This document shows, piece by piece, positions 36,501-43,899 of a stretch of DNA of 64,000 nucleotides. Below the pieces are notes generated by a model. The model made no database searches. It saw only the letters and a list, made by a program, of their open reading frames with translations, and was not told where the DNA came from. Both the position numbers and the translations under genes were made by a program. Numbering within the stretch: position 1 is the first letter of the stretch; every line of letters begins with the position of its first letter. Source of the DNA: Microplitis mediator (taxonomy: Eukaryota; Arthropoda; Insecta; Hymenoptera; Braconidae); the NCBI RefSeq assembly GCF_029852145.1, contig NC_079975.1, positions 6,696,001 to 6,760,000 on the forward strand, written 5' to 3'.

Positions 36501-39347
36501 GATGTAAACATTTTTTACCGGTGTTAAAAAAATATCCCATTTTTAAAAGATTTTTCGGTGTTGAAAATATTTTACTTCGTGAATATTTTTGCTTACTCGA
36601 TTACAACAATTAACAATTTTTTAATTTTTTTTTACCAGTAATTAAATTTCAAAAAAAAGAAACTAAAAATATGCACCTGTAGAAAATTAAATAAACTACA
36701 GGTGCAATTTGTTTAAATATTTTTTTTTTTTAAATTATTAGACGTCAGCTAATTTTAGTATCATATAAATATTGTTTGATTTAACAGGATTCAGAACTGT
36801 GCATCGGTCTTGGATTAAGCCTTCAATACTTAAGAATATCAGTAGTTTGTTGGATAGTTGCTATGTGCCATCATCTTCATGCGACCATAGCTTCAGTTCG
36901 TGGATGCGATGACCAACCAACGTATCTTAAGTACAGTATTTTTGCTTGGGGAACACCACTGCTTACTCTCGGAGCGTCTATACTCGTCCAAACTTATGAG
37001 ACCAACGATTTCTGGAACGTCACGGATCTTACACCCTTCAACTGTTGGTAAGCTTTAATGTGACCTTTTCACCTCTCGAGGACTTATCATTCAAGACTCG
37101 TTGGTTTTTATATCTTAACTTTACTTATTCAGCCGTAAGTAAAAAAAATAGGTCGATCTTGAAGAGTCGGCTCTTGAACTTTTCCCTTGTAATGTTTTTT
37201 TCTCGTTAACAATTTAAGATACACACAATTTCATTTTAAATTATTTTTACTTTTATGCAGTCTCAATAAAGTTTTCATTTTGGGAAATGAAATGTAATAA
37301 AACATAACTTACTATTAACGTCATAACAATGTTGGATTTACGGACACAATGGATGATAAATTGGTCATGAAAAGCTGTAGGTCGCGGCATTTAACTGCCG
37401 CAATTCTAGGACAATGATAGAAGAACAAAGGATCGTACATATGTGTATTTACTCTTGCTTTAAACTCTCTAGTATGAATATGTATATATATGTTTATATA
37501 TGTACGTCAAAAATATACATAACATTTAATATATGACAATTATTTTTTTGCGCATAAATATATTTATACACTGAAAAAAAAATTAACTTCTGTAAAAACA
37601 ACATTTTTTCAAGTAGTAAATCAATATTATAAAGTATAACATTAATAATTTCATATTTAAGCTGAAGAATAAATTTCTTGACAGAAGAAAATCGTAATTT
37701 ATTTACAGACTCAAAAAAAAAGGTCAGAATGTCTCGAACTGAGTTTAGATTTCTTCGATTTAAAAAATGATTTTGAATAAAGTCATCAAATTTTTGCACT
37801 AAAAATATATTAGACTGAAAATTAACAATAGCATAATTTCTTATAAGAAGAAAATACAGTATTTCTAGAAGTTATTTTTTCTCTCAGTGTATATATAGGG
37901 TCATGTATTTTCGACATAGGTGTTGTCGCATTTATTTCGATGTTTATGAAAATGTATATACACCAAATATTTCAACATCTACACACATACATGCGTCCTT
38001 ATGATCCATCTGTTTTTCGCATACATACGCAGAAAATAGTATATTACACACCGAGGGCAGTAGAGTGGGAAATGTCAACAAACATGTGATTTGAGGCTTT
38101 CTTATTTATTTCTCGAGGTGTGTATACTATTTTTTTCCTCGACGGAGGCGGAAAGCGGCGACTTCGTTTTACACAGCAGAACGAAAGTTGACGCTTTCCG
38201 CCCGGAGGCGAGAAAAAAGGATTTCTTGGCACAAAAGAATTTTACTTGCCCCAAGAAAATTTTTACTTGTCCTAAGAAATTTTTTGCATAATGAATTGAA
38301 AACAAAAATTTTTGAATGTGAGAAAAAATTTCTGGTGCCAGAAATAATTTTTTTCTGTGTACACATCGATGCGGGCTTATAGGCCTGAATTTTGAATTGC
38401 AAAAACATACTATTTTTAACCAATTTTTTTGGAAAACAATAATAGATCATTTTCTCAAATAAATTCAAAAAATTATTTAGGAAAATATTCAACATCTCAA
38501 ATACAAATCCGCAATTAACCGCAAAGAGTACGCAATATTTGATAACTACACTTACAAACAGATACAAGAAAATCGAATGTTTTAAATTAAGTTGTTTTTA
38601 CCTTAAAATTAAACTCAATACAAATTAATTAATGTTTTCTAATGACAGGTTTTTAGGTACTAAGGCTACAATCTACACCTACAGTCTACCAATCATTCTT
38701 CTAATCCTTATCTCTGGATACTATCTTTTCAATGCTGCTATAATAGCGAGGTAATCAATAAATAATATCTTTTTCAAGCGGAATTAAGTAACTCTCAAGA
38801 GAAATTAAAGATTATATCAGCGTAATAGATGTAATAAATTTTTTTTTACATTTGCTTGACTATTACAGATATACTTATAGTATGCAGTTGGAAATAAAGC
38901 AACGAGAAAAGATGAAAAAAAGGCAAACCCTTCAGCTAATACTTTTCCTGAAGATTTGCTTAACTGTTGGTTTCATTGCTGGTTGTGGTGTAGCAGCAAG
39001 AGTATGGAGAATACCTCTGCTGTGGGCGATTTTTTGTACCGGACACTCACTCCAGGTCGAGATTTAAGTTCATTACTTTTTTTCACACTTCTGTGACACG
39101 ACTCTTTTGCATACTCATTTACTCACACCTTTGTGCTGCAGGGTCTCATCGTAGCGCTATCCGTAGCTTGCAACTGCAAAGTATTAAAAGTCTACGCCAG
39201 AAAGCGAACGCAGTCTAAACAACAGGTTTGTATGCAATTTTTAAAAATAACAATTAAAAATATCGATTGAATGAACTATTGTTTACAATGCAGATTGCAA
39301 AGTCATCGAGTATGCAGCTATTGGCTCCACATCCTGACCCGGTGTAA
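9512..39347 (+). CDS. Methuselah-like / adhesion-type class B 7TM G-protein-coupled receptor
   Basis: Seven exons join in phase: 9512-9687, 28035-28140, 36788-37047, 38649-38750, 38869-39055, 39142-39225 and 39294-39347. All have GT/AG sites and together give 322 residues ending in TAA. Seven hydrophobic segments are visible: TM1 LSLIVVLGGSLSLVALVFAF, TM2 from LRSLAGTTLMNLLAS, TM3 from CIGLGLSLQYLR, TM4 around FAWGTPLLTLGAS, TM5 around YSLPIILLILIS, TM6 around LILFLKICLTVGF and TM7 around WAIFCTGHSLQGLIVALSV. The Cys opening TM3 and the NCW motif in extracellular loop 2 form the disulfide pair typical of class B receptors. Family knowledge places it in the plasma membrane, signalling through G proteins. 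The extracellular part before TM1 is only about 30 residues. An in-frame TGA lies six bases before the ATG at 9512, so either this is the true start or an AG at 9509-9510 joins an upstream exon coding a larger ectodomain. Subfamily is uncertain (Mth-like versus short adhesion GPCR). Confidence 0.88.
9715..9950. mobile_element. ACGGAGAAAAA MITE just inside receptor intron 1
   Basis: The inverted ends share about 35 bp (GTACGGAGAAAAAAATATTG at left; the right end inverted starts ATACACGGAGAAAAA). It starts 27 bases after the exon-1 splice donor. Confidence 0.7.
10018..10681. mobile_element. Second TACGGTAA element, split by another insertion
   Basis: Arms of TACGGTA/TACCGTA units occur at 10,018-10,135 and 10,517-10,681 (for example GAATTACGGTAAAATGCGGT), interrupted by the 10,136-10,516 element. 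The outer borders are approximate. Confidence 0.55.
10136..10516. mobile_element. TAGGGGTGTGCGAAT MITE nested in the TACGGTAA element
   Basis: Left end TAGGGGTGTGCGAAT, right end ATTCGCAAACCCCTA. The interior is packed with TTCGAA/ATTCGA motifs. The same termini bound 56455-57974. Confidence 0.75.
11866..12063. mobile_element. CAAGAAAT-family MITE
   Basis: Ends read CACAGTAAAAAG at left and CTACTGTGTAC at right, then GGATTTCATAGCGCAA against TTGCGCCAAGAAATCC. Subterminal CTAAGAAAATTTTT units repeat in both arms. Other copies: 17018-17141, 25891-26155, 34565-34702, 38212-38362 and 43717-43891. Confidence 0.7.
12066..12440 (+). repeat. Microsatellite-anchored repeat, best copy
   Basis: Order: AACTTCCGGCTAAGAAAATT, GGTTCAGTCCGATTTTCG, GTCCGAGTGTATG, a (TACG)n tract (about 12,221-12,237), ATCTGTAACTTTTGAACGG, ATGAACCGATTTTGATC, then a TTTGGGGCTGGCCCGCAGGG tail at 12,408-12,427. 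Fragments of the tail recur at about 4,660, 5,570, 23,680 and 42,990. The class is unknown; it is not a foldback element. Confidence 0.65.
13460..13592. repeat. CAGTGAATAGTCA-rich foldback remnant
   Basis: Repeated CAGTGAATAGTCA and CACTATTTGAACTAGTGA units, with a right end TTTCAAATTTAAGAGAAC resembling the CTCTC(T)TAAA family. The left end is not found. Confidence 0.4.
14156..14496. mobile_element. ATCGTTACTAATTCC MITE
   Basis: Near-perfect inverted ends: ATCGTTACTAATTCCAAAAG at left, CTTTGGAATTAGTAACGAT at right. Inside are repeated CCCTTTTGGCTTTAG units in both orientations. A partial relative (GTTACTTATTCCAAAATGAC) is at about 25,817-25,890. Confidence 0.75.
14857..15095 (-). repeat. 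Microsatellite-anchored repeat, inverted copy
   Basis: Reverse complement of most of 12,066-12,330: GTCGAATGTCACCTTGGCGA, TTCATCCGTTCAAAAGTTAC, an (ACGT/ACAT) tract at about 14,922-14,948, then CGGACTGAACCAATAATTTC and TTCTTAGCGGGAAGTC. It clearly shares ancestry with the plus-strand copy. Confidence 0.7.
15139..15253. mobile_element. 115-bp foldback with CCCGGTCGGCATG ends
   Basis: The left arm CCCGGTCGGCATGAATGTCA, then GAAAGATATCTTT, is mirrored by AAGATATCTTTCTGACACTC and ATGCCGAGCGGG. It is almost entirely stem. Confidence 0.75.
16125..16137. repeat. 13-C homopolymer
   Basis: A run of 13 C, out of place in this AT-rich sequence and in receptor intron 1. Confidence 0.8.
16533..16691. 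mobile_element. CTACATGGAGAAAAAAAA MITE
   Basis: Inverted ends CTACATGGAGAAAAAAAA and TTTTTTTTCTCCATGTGTAG, continuing with ATTGCTGTGC against GCGCAGCAAT. About 159 bp. Confidence 0.7.
17018..17141. repeat. CAAGAAAT-family MITE, short copy
   Basis: ACAGAGAAAAAAAATATTTT at left and GCCAAGAAATTCTTTTTTTC at right, with GGTGCCAGAAAA and CAGGGCAAG motifs between. Confidence 0.55.
18701..19211. mobile_element. CACTCTAAAACCAAGTGTGT element with a nested element
   Basis: Ends CACTCTAAAACCAAGTGTGT and ACACTTGGTTTTAGAGTG are inverted. Within it, 18877-19183 has its own perfect inverted ends. Confidence 0.7.
18877..19183. mobile_element. ACACAAA/TTTGTGT-saturated foldback element
   Basis: Inverted ends TACACAGTAAAAAATATTGT and ACAATATTTTTTACTGTGTA. 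Nearly every 15-20 bases carries ACACAAA or TTTGTGT. Relatives: about 19,380-19,435, 22,158-23,062 and 28,320-28,427. Confidence 0.7.
20155..20340 (+). repeat. Possible tRNA-derived SINE
   Basis: CGGGAGATCAGGGTTCGAATC contains a Pol III B box (GGTTCGAATC). About 100 bases later there is a simple ATA/AATA-rich tail (TAATAATAATGACAAC, then AATAAATAAATAAA). The region upstream of the B box does not fold into a clean tRNA, so an intact tRNA is rejected. The A box is degenerate. Confidence 0.35.
20341..22150. other. Receptor intron 1, no recognised feature
   Basis: AT-rich, with a poly-A run near 21,117-21,136. No exon or bounded repeat seen. Confidence 0.45.
22205..22293. mobile_element. 89-bp CCCGCACGAAAAAATATAT MITE
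   Basis: Ends CCCGCACGAAAAAATATATA and ATATATTTTTCTGTGCGGG, with a CATATATG-rich interior. Same family as 4121-4299 and 35963-36497. Confidence 0.75.
22820..22923. mobile_element. 104-bp hAT-like MITE with 8-bp duplication
   Basis: Ends CAGTGCTGCCAGATCGTGG and CCACGATCTGACCGCACTG are flanked by CATTCAAC on both sides (22812-22819 and 22924-22931). An 8-bp duplication with CAGTG-type ends is the hAT signature. Confidence 0.85.
23063..24240. other. Receptor intron 1, no recognised feature
   Basis: AT-rich. Only a fragment of the microsatellite-anchored repeat tail (CTACAGGGTCAATCGTTTTC) at about 23,679. Confidence 0.45.
24244..24970. repeat. GC-richer repeat with CTTGGGC/GCCCAAG motifs
   Basis: Stands out in base composition. 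Many AAGGCTTGGGC, CCTTGGGCAAC and GCCCAAGGCTTGG units occur at both ends (24,255-24,410 and 24,830-24,965) around a unique centre (about 24,540-24,770). Neighbouring units are in both orientations. A diverged TTGAGCAAGCC relative is at 52,690-53,215. Confidence 0.5.
25891..26155. repeat. CAAGAAAT-family MITE
   Basis: Left GCATAGAAAAAAAAGGATTC, right GCGGCAAGAAATTTTTTTTT. Between them are several CGCC(T/C)AA-GAAAATTTTT units. Confidence 0.6.
26160..28030. other. Receptor intron 1, 3' part
   Basis: No supported feature. A single CACTGTAAAAAATTTTTCGTG repeat end occurs at about 27,720. Confidence 0.45.
28428..28890. mobile_element. ACTCCGG-motif MITE with an internal GT tract
   Basis: Ends ACTGTAAAAAATCGGGAGTG and CACTCCGCGAATTTTTTACAG are inverted. 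The arms repeat TTCACTCCG and CGGAGTG. A (GT)n/(GC) tract at about 28,622-28,735 sits in the middle. Relative at 40507-40938. Confidence 0.75.
29143..29240 (+). repeat. Possible tRNA-like SINE head
   Basis: TGGCTCAATGGCTTAACAGA resembles an A box, followed by GCGACCGCCTGAA and a degenerate B-box-like AGGGCTTGAAAA. Weak. Confidence 0.25.
29886..30313. repeat. ATATAAT-rich element with AAAAAAATGATGTA ends
   Basis: The left GGTAAAAAAAATGATGTATA is mirrored by TACATATCATTTTTTTATGG at the right. The interior is saturated with ATATAATTATAT. The outermost bases do not match, so the borders are approximate. Confidence 0.4.
30343..30472. mobile_element. CCCTATTTAGAAAATC MITE
   Basis: The left end CCCTATTTAGAAAATCTTAT and right end GATTTTTTAAGCAGGG are inverted relative to each other. 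It aligns along its length with 53421-53572. Confidence 0.7.
32077..32613 (+). mobile_element. CACGGTAAGAAAT Tc1/mariner-type MITE, copy 1
   Basis: Ends CACGGTAAGAAAT and ATTTCTTACCGTG, flanked by TA on both sides (32075-32076 and 32614-32615). The interior carries many short CATACTG/CAGTATGG palindromes. It lies in receptor intron 2 and is a high-identity inverted partner of 34020-34545. No transposase. Confidence 0.88.
34020..34545 (-). mobile_element. CACGGTAAGAAAT Tc1/mariner-type MITE, copy 2
   Basis: Full-length copy in opposite orientation to 32077-32613, flanked by TA (34018-34019 and 34546-34547), with a few substitutions and small gaps. The two copies are 1.4 kb apart and could pair as inverted arms in the intron-2 transcript. 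Confidence 0.88.
34565..34702. repeat. CAAGAAAT-family MITE, diverged
   Basis: CCCAGTAAAAAAATATCTTT at left, TTGCGCCCAGAAATTCTTTT and CTTCTGTGTG at right. It starts 18 bases after the TA of the neighbouring MITE. Confidence 0.5.
34771..35095 (+). mobile_element. TGCACACAGAAAAAAAATAAC element, copy A
   Basis: Inverted ends ACACAGAAAAAAAATAACTT and ACTTTTTTTCTCTTAGTGCA. It aligns in the same orientation with 37565-37894 (for example TGTAAAAACAATATTTTC). Confidence 0.6.
35866..36590. repeat. GGTGTTGAAAT-motif element, interrupted
   Basis: It starts CACTGTAAAAAAAACCGAG and carries repeated TTCGGTGTTAAATTTCAACA units. It is split by the 35963-36497 insertion and resumes as TTACCGGTGTTAAAAA. The right end is not defined. 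Confidence 0.45.
35963..36497. mobile_element. CCCGCATGAAAATAT MITE, long member
   Basis: Ends CCCGCATGAAAATATCATAT and ATATTTTATTTTCATGCGGG enclose about 535 bp saturated with ATATATG/CATATAT. It is inserted in the GGTGTTGAAAT element. A clean target duplication is not visible. Confidence 0.75.
36597..36767. repeat. CTGAAGTTAGCAGAC-family MITE next to receptor exon 3
   Basis: It contains the family hairpin (TATGCACCTGTAGAAAATTA paired with CTACAGGTGCA) and the right end ATTAGACGTCAGCTAATTTT. It ends about 20 bases before the exon at 36788. The left end is eroded. Relatives are in ICMT intron 1. Confidence 0.6.
37565..37894 (+). mobile_element. TATACACTGAAAAAAAAATTAAC element, copy B
   Basis: Inverted ends TATACACTGAAAAAAAAATT and TTATTTTTTCTCTCAGTGTA. 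Diverged direct copy of 34771-35095, located in receptor intron 3. Confidence 0.65.
38038..38131. repeat. Foldback with TAGTATATTACACACCGAG arms
   Basis: TAGTATATTACACACCGAG pairs with CTCGAGGTGTGTATACTA. Located in receptor intron 3. Confidence 0.55.
38137..38212. repeat. GC-rich hairpin, CGGAGGCGGAAAGCG arms
   Basis: TCGACGGAGGCGGAAAGCG pairs with CGCTTTCCGCCCGGAGGCGA. Unusually GC-rich for the window and directly abutting a CAAGAAAT-family MITE. Confidence 0.55.
38212..38362. repeat. CAAGAAAT-family MITE
   Basis: AAAAAAGGATTTCTTGGCAC at left, GGTGCCAGAAATAATTTTTT and CTGTGTACAC at right, with CCCCAAGAAAATTTTTACTT units inside. Confidence 0.6.
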
Positions 39348-39351
39348 AAAT

Positions 39352-39357
39352 AATAAA
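39352..39357 (+). promoter_or_regulatory. Poly(A) signal of the 7TM receptor gene (candidate)
   Basis: AATAAA lies five bases after the TAA stop. It is close to the stop, and further A-rich AATAAA-like sites follow near 39,600, so the signal actually used is not certain. Confidence 0.35.
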
Positions 39358-40124
39358 TTCTATCGAGAATAAAAAAATATTTGAAAAATTGACCAAAATT
39401 CACAGCGCGAATTACCCGTGCTATTTATCATCTCGTTTCCATTTAAATTGTTTTAGAAGATACTAAATAATATTTTTACACAAATTTATTATTATTTATT
39501 TTATACTCACACTATTTTTAGTATATATTTTTAAACCTTTATCAAATTATTTACTTCGAAAGCTAAAATATATATTAAGTATTTGAAAAAAAATGTTGAA
39601 TATAACAATAAAAATTTATCATAAACTAGATGTAAATAAGGGCAACAAAAACTTAGTGTAGGTTTCTATAACAATAATGATAGAAAATAAAGATAATTTT
39701 TGTTGAAAGGTCACCGACACGCCTTATTAATCTCAATAAAATAATGTCGGCGATGAAAATAACTCTCTAAAAATGAATTAGTGAAATTCACTGCGAATTT
39801 GTGCGGCTGCCTAATTTCAAAACATAGTAAGGGATAAATTTCCAAAATTGATTTATTAGTATTTTTAGTTCCAGTGGAGTCTTATGGTCATGATTCAATA
39901 CATATTTTAAAAATTCTATCTTTGTCATCCCGAGTCGAAATATTAGACGTAAATTGAACGTTCTTAACGTTTTGAACGTAAATTGACCGTTTTTTAATTA
40001 TTCAAAACGTAGATTGAACGATTACGAATCCCAAACGTGATTAAAATCTTGTTAGGTTAACAATAAGGAGATAAACATAACCAAACATTTTTTCATTAAC
40101 AGGAGTTATATTGTCATCCCACCA

Positions 40125-40262
40125 AGAGAATGCACCTCGGGTGTCGTCGGTTTTTACTCCCACTCTATGTATTTTATGTGCTAAATGTTCTCCCACTTTT
40201 CTGTGCGCTTGCGCAGTTCATAAATGTTCGGTAGTGCGGGCAATTTCCGAGGTGCATTCTCT
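40125..40262. mobile_element. AGAGAATGCACCTCGG MITE
   Basis: Perfect 16-bp inverted ends AGAGAATGCACCTCGG and CCGAGGTGCATTCTCT around 138 bp. Confidence 0.7.
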
Positions 40263-40506
40263 TACTGGGACCACAATAAGACATTTTCGGCTGGGTTTCT
40301 TTCGGAAACAAAATCTCTCAATACAAAACACAGACCGCACTTTGATACATTACTGTCTAATTTCGCGAAGTGCGCTTTAATTGTTTGATAATATTCGTTT
40401 GTTTAAGAGAAAAACTCGGCCAAAGTTTCCATTTACTGCCTAAGTGCAACAAAAATAGTACCGTTCGTGGACTTCAACCAGTGGTATACTTATAGCTGGT
40501 TCCCAC

Positions 40507-40938
40507 ACTGTGGAAAATTGGGAGTGAATTCTGAGTGATTACGGATCTTAATTCAATCTGAATTCACTTCGTTCCTCGGGGTTCTGGAGTTTAAAAAAAA
40601 AATCACTTCGCACTCTAAACATGAATTAGTGAAAATAAGTGAATATTCACTAATTCCAAGTGCAAACCGAACCACTAATTTCAAAAAGTGGTTCGGCTGG
40701 CACTCAGAATTAGTGAATATTCACTTATTTCACTTATTCATGTTTAGAGAGCATCCGGAGTAAATAGGGAGTTTGTTTTTTCAGCGGTGTAATTTCGGAG
40801 TAATCTGGATTTTATTTAAATCCGTATTCACTCTAACCCGGTGTTTCAATATTAAATTAAACTTCCCTTCGGAGTGAATTCCACTCAAATAATTAAACAG
40901 TCATTCGCTTCACATTCACTCCACTAATTTTTTACAGT
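40507..40938. mobile_element. ACTCCGG-motif MITE, interrupted copy
   Basis: Left ACTGTGGAAAATTGGGAGTG, right CACTCCACTAATTTTTTACA. The arms repeat GGAGTGAATT and CGGAGT. Broken by the 40613-40751 foldback. Confidence 0.7.
40613..40751. mobile_element. CTCTAAACATGAATTAGTG foldback nested in the ACTCCGG MITE
   Basis: The arms (CTAAACATGAATTAGTGAAA and inverse, with a second stem ACCGAACCACT/AGTGGTTCGG) are flanked by CA on both sides (40611-40612 and 40752-40753). Close relative of 43370-43510. Confidence 0.8.
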
Positions 40939-42063
40939 ACAATGCATATTTACTAATTCGTAATGAATTTCACTGCTTCATTTTCGGAGAGAAGATAAAA
41001 CGAGCTATATAAATTTTAGCTAGTTAAACATTTTGTCGATGTAAATTAATGTTGAGCCTAATATACATATGTACCTTTAGTAATGTCCATCAATATGTAT
41101 TTACAGACCATAATGTCAATAAGTTGATTTTAATTTGCATACTTGTCATTGTCCTGCTGTATATGTATAAGGAAAACTAGGCTAATATGAGCGAGACACC
41201 AAAGAATTTTCAGAATGATGACTCAAAGTGGAATAACATTTTTCAAAAATCAAAATATTTTAAGTTATTGGCATAGGGCGGATGCTCAACGCTTGTATAA
41301 AAAGGTTTATTTATAATAGATCCCTTTATATTATGTTGATGATTTTTATATTACATTATTATGTTAAGTATTAAAATGTTTTATATGTAGCTACGAAAAG
41401 CATTAAAATTAACTCTGTTGAATCTTAATTCGCACTGAGTTGCAATGTTGCATGTCGTCTTTTTTTCAGGCAATCGACAGTATGAAGGCTACGGATAGAA
41501 AACTTTACCCAAGACAATCTAGGTCGGATATTTGAATCAGTGTAAAAGCAGATGTATGAGAAAAAATAATAGCTAATCAGTCTAATTGAAAACACACCCC
41601 GTCGCATTTGACAATTTATCACTGTTCTCATGATGCAATTTATCGGTATCAATTACGTCTTTGCTATTCACTATCATATTGAAAAATAATGATGTTATTA
41701 CCTCTATGGTTTGCCTTTAGAATCTGATGGAAAATCTAAAGGCTTTTACTCAACAGCTCATATATTTTGAAGACGCCCAATAAACATTCCTTACAATTCA
41801 TCTGTAATCATTCCTTCGCTGAACGGCCCATATCATAACACATAAATTTCTAGGGAAATTGAGCTAAGTACGGTAAAATCCGTGCTGGTAGCTTACTCAC
41901 AGCAATATTTTTTAAAAAATCGATGTTAAAATGAACTCAATGTTACCACTACTATGAAGATAAAATAATTTCACTCTGTTCAACGGGGATTATTCAGCAA
42001 TATAACAAAGATGACATGCATAAATTATAGAGGTACCACCACTAACGATGAGTGCGCTCTCAT

Positions 42064-42102
42064 TGTGTGTGTGTGTGTGTGCGTGTGTGTGAGTGTGTGT
42101 CT
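42064..42102. repeat. (TG)n microsatellite
   Basis: An interrupted TG tract in intergenic sequence. Confidence 0.85.
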
Positions 42103-43369
42103 TAATCCAGAGTAAATTAATTTCATTCAAAGCTTAAGTATTTGTACACAGTTAATTGAACTGATTTTATCTAAAGATCGTAACTTTTATAATTTATGTA
42201 AAGAGTAAGTAATGCTGTCTTGGATAAATGCGATTACCATAATGCATACTAGAGAACAGGAAGAGCCATTTTAGAATTAATTCAAGGCAAAGCTGTACCC
42301 GGCCGTGTTTGAAGTCGCCTCTGGTGACTGATATAAGGAATTAGTACCACGAAACATGGACCACCAAGCTGCTCAGTTTGGGGAAATGTTAATCCATGTA
42401 GGGTTTTGGTTTCGTATCCGCGGTAACTGTAATTAGGTTTTACATGCAATTGCGATCAAATAACGGTCATTATTTAGATAATTGAGAATAGGTATTACTG
42501 CACAGGCAATATTCCAAATCTGATTATTTGTAGCTAGATTTATCAGATGAAAAAAAATAAAGAAGAAAATTGTATTATTGTCAATTACCATAAACTAATA
42601 GCTTACATATTAACGAACGTAATTATGTAGTGCGCGTTCGTTAAACACAATTATTTTCATTAGCGAAGAATGTCTTATCCTTGCACAGAAAGTCAATAGA
42701 AACCGGTAAAGAATATGCTCGACTTTTTTAAAGTATGCATTTTTATTGATATTTGAATAAGGTATCGTATTTTAAACTTCTGCTATTGAAACTGTAAATT
42801 TCCAAAAACGGAAGCATTGTCTCCAGTTCGATTTTCTATGACATTTTCATCAGATGCCAAAGTTTAGAGGTACTATCAAAAACTACTCTCACTATTTTCT
42901 GGAAGATGTCCAAGTATCCAAGTATGTGAAGGTGAGTATAATAATATATAAGTCATCCTATACAAAAAATCTGTAAAACAGTTGACCCTGCGAGCCAGCC
43001 CCAAAACTTTCCGCTATTTGCGAGCTCTACCAATATTGATATGATGATTATGCAACCCTTCTCATATACTCATATCGGATACTCAACGATATCGAGATAT
43101 AGATGGACCTCTCTTGTGACTATAAGTATCTTATAAATATCCTCGCCTATCAACTGACTACATCTCTCATTTCTTTTGTTTCCTCTACTTCATTTCTCAG
43201 TATTAAAATCAATGATAAAAATTATTGTTATCATTATTGTTATTTTTGTTATTATGTATCGAAGATTTATGTGGTATATTAACTACCAAAAAATATGAGA
43301 ACAGACGATTGTTGCTTTTAGAAGATTATGTAAGCATTATATATGCATATAAGAAATAATATAAATGTA

Positions 43370-43510
43370 CTCTCTAAACGTGAATAAGTGAAAATAAGTG
43401 AATATTCACTAATTCCAAGTGCAAACCGAACCACTCATTTCAAAAAGTGGTTCGGTTGGCACTCAATATTAGTGAATATTCACTTATTTCACTTATTCAT
43501 GTTTAGAGAG
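43370..43510. mobile_element. CTCTCTAAACGTGAATAAGTG foldback
   Basis: Almost the whole 141 bp folds: CTCTCTAAACGTGAATAAGT to ACTTATTCATGTTTAGAGAG, with inner stem AACCGAACCACT / AGTGGTTCGGTT. Flanked by TA (43368-43369 and 43511-43512). Confidence 0.88.
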
Positions 43511-43716
43511 TAAAATAATTATTGTTTGTTGCTATAATAGTATTTAAAATTTGCCAAAAAGTCGTGAATAATGTAGCGAATACTAAACAAAGAAATTCTA
43601 ATATTATTATTATTTTTTATTTAAAAAAATACGGTTTTACTGATCTGCTACTGTTCTAAACTTTGTATGAGTGATTAAATATCGATATCATTACTATAAT
43701 GTTCACTGTAAACACA

Positions 43717-43891
43717 CACAGACCAAAAGGATTTCTTGGCGCAAAAAATTTTTACTTGCCCTAAGAAATTTTTCGCATTATAAATCGAAAAGGAAAATTT
43801 TTTTAGGGCGAGAAAAAATTTTCTTGAGCCAAGAGCAAACTTCATTTGCTAACGCAAAATTTTTCTTATGTCGAGGTCCTTTTTTTCTGTA
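43717..43891. mobile_element. CAAGAAAT-family MITE, good copy
   Basis: CAGACCAAAAGGATTTCTTG at left and GGTCCTTTTTTTCTGTAC at right; CTTGCCCTAAGAAATTTTTC and AGGGCGAGAAAAAATTTTCT in the arms. Confidence 0.65.
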
Positions 43892-43899
43892 CATATTTT

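Larger units (their letters stand above)
39763..40991. mobile_element. CTCTCTAAAAATGAATTAGTG element hosting further elements
   Basis: The left end CTCTCTAAAAATGAATTAGT and the inverted right end (CTCTCCGAAAATGAAGCAGT) share AGTGAAATTCA. AA flanks both sides (39761-39762 and 40992-40993). It contains 40125-40262 and 40507-40938, and the latter contains 40613-40751. Confidence 0.55.

Noticed and set aside
38091..38567. Overlapping frames on both strands at 38.1-38.6 kb
   Set aside because: They fall in a GC-rich hairpin and a CAAGAAAT-family MITE within a receptor intron.
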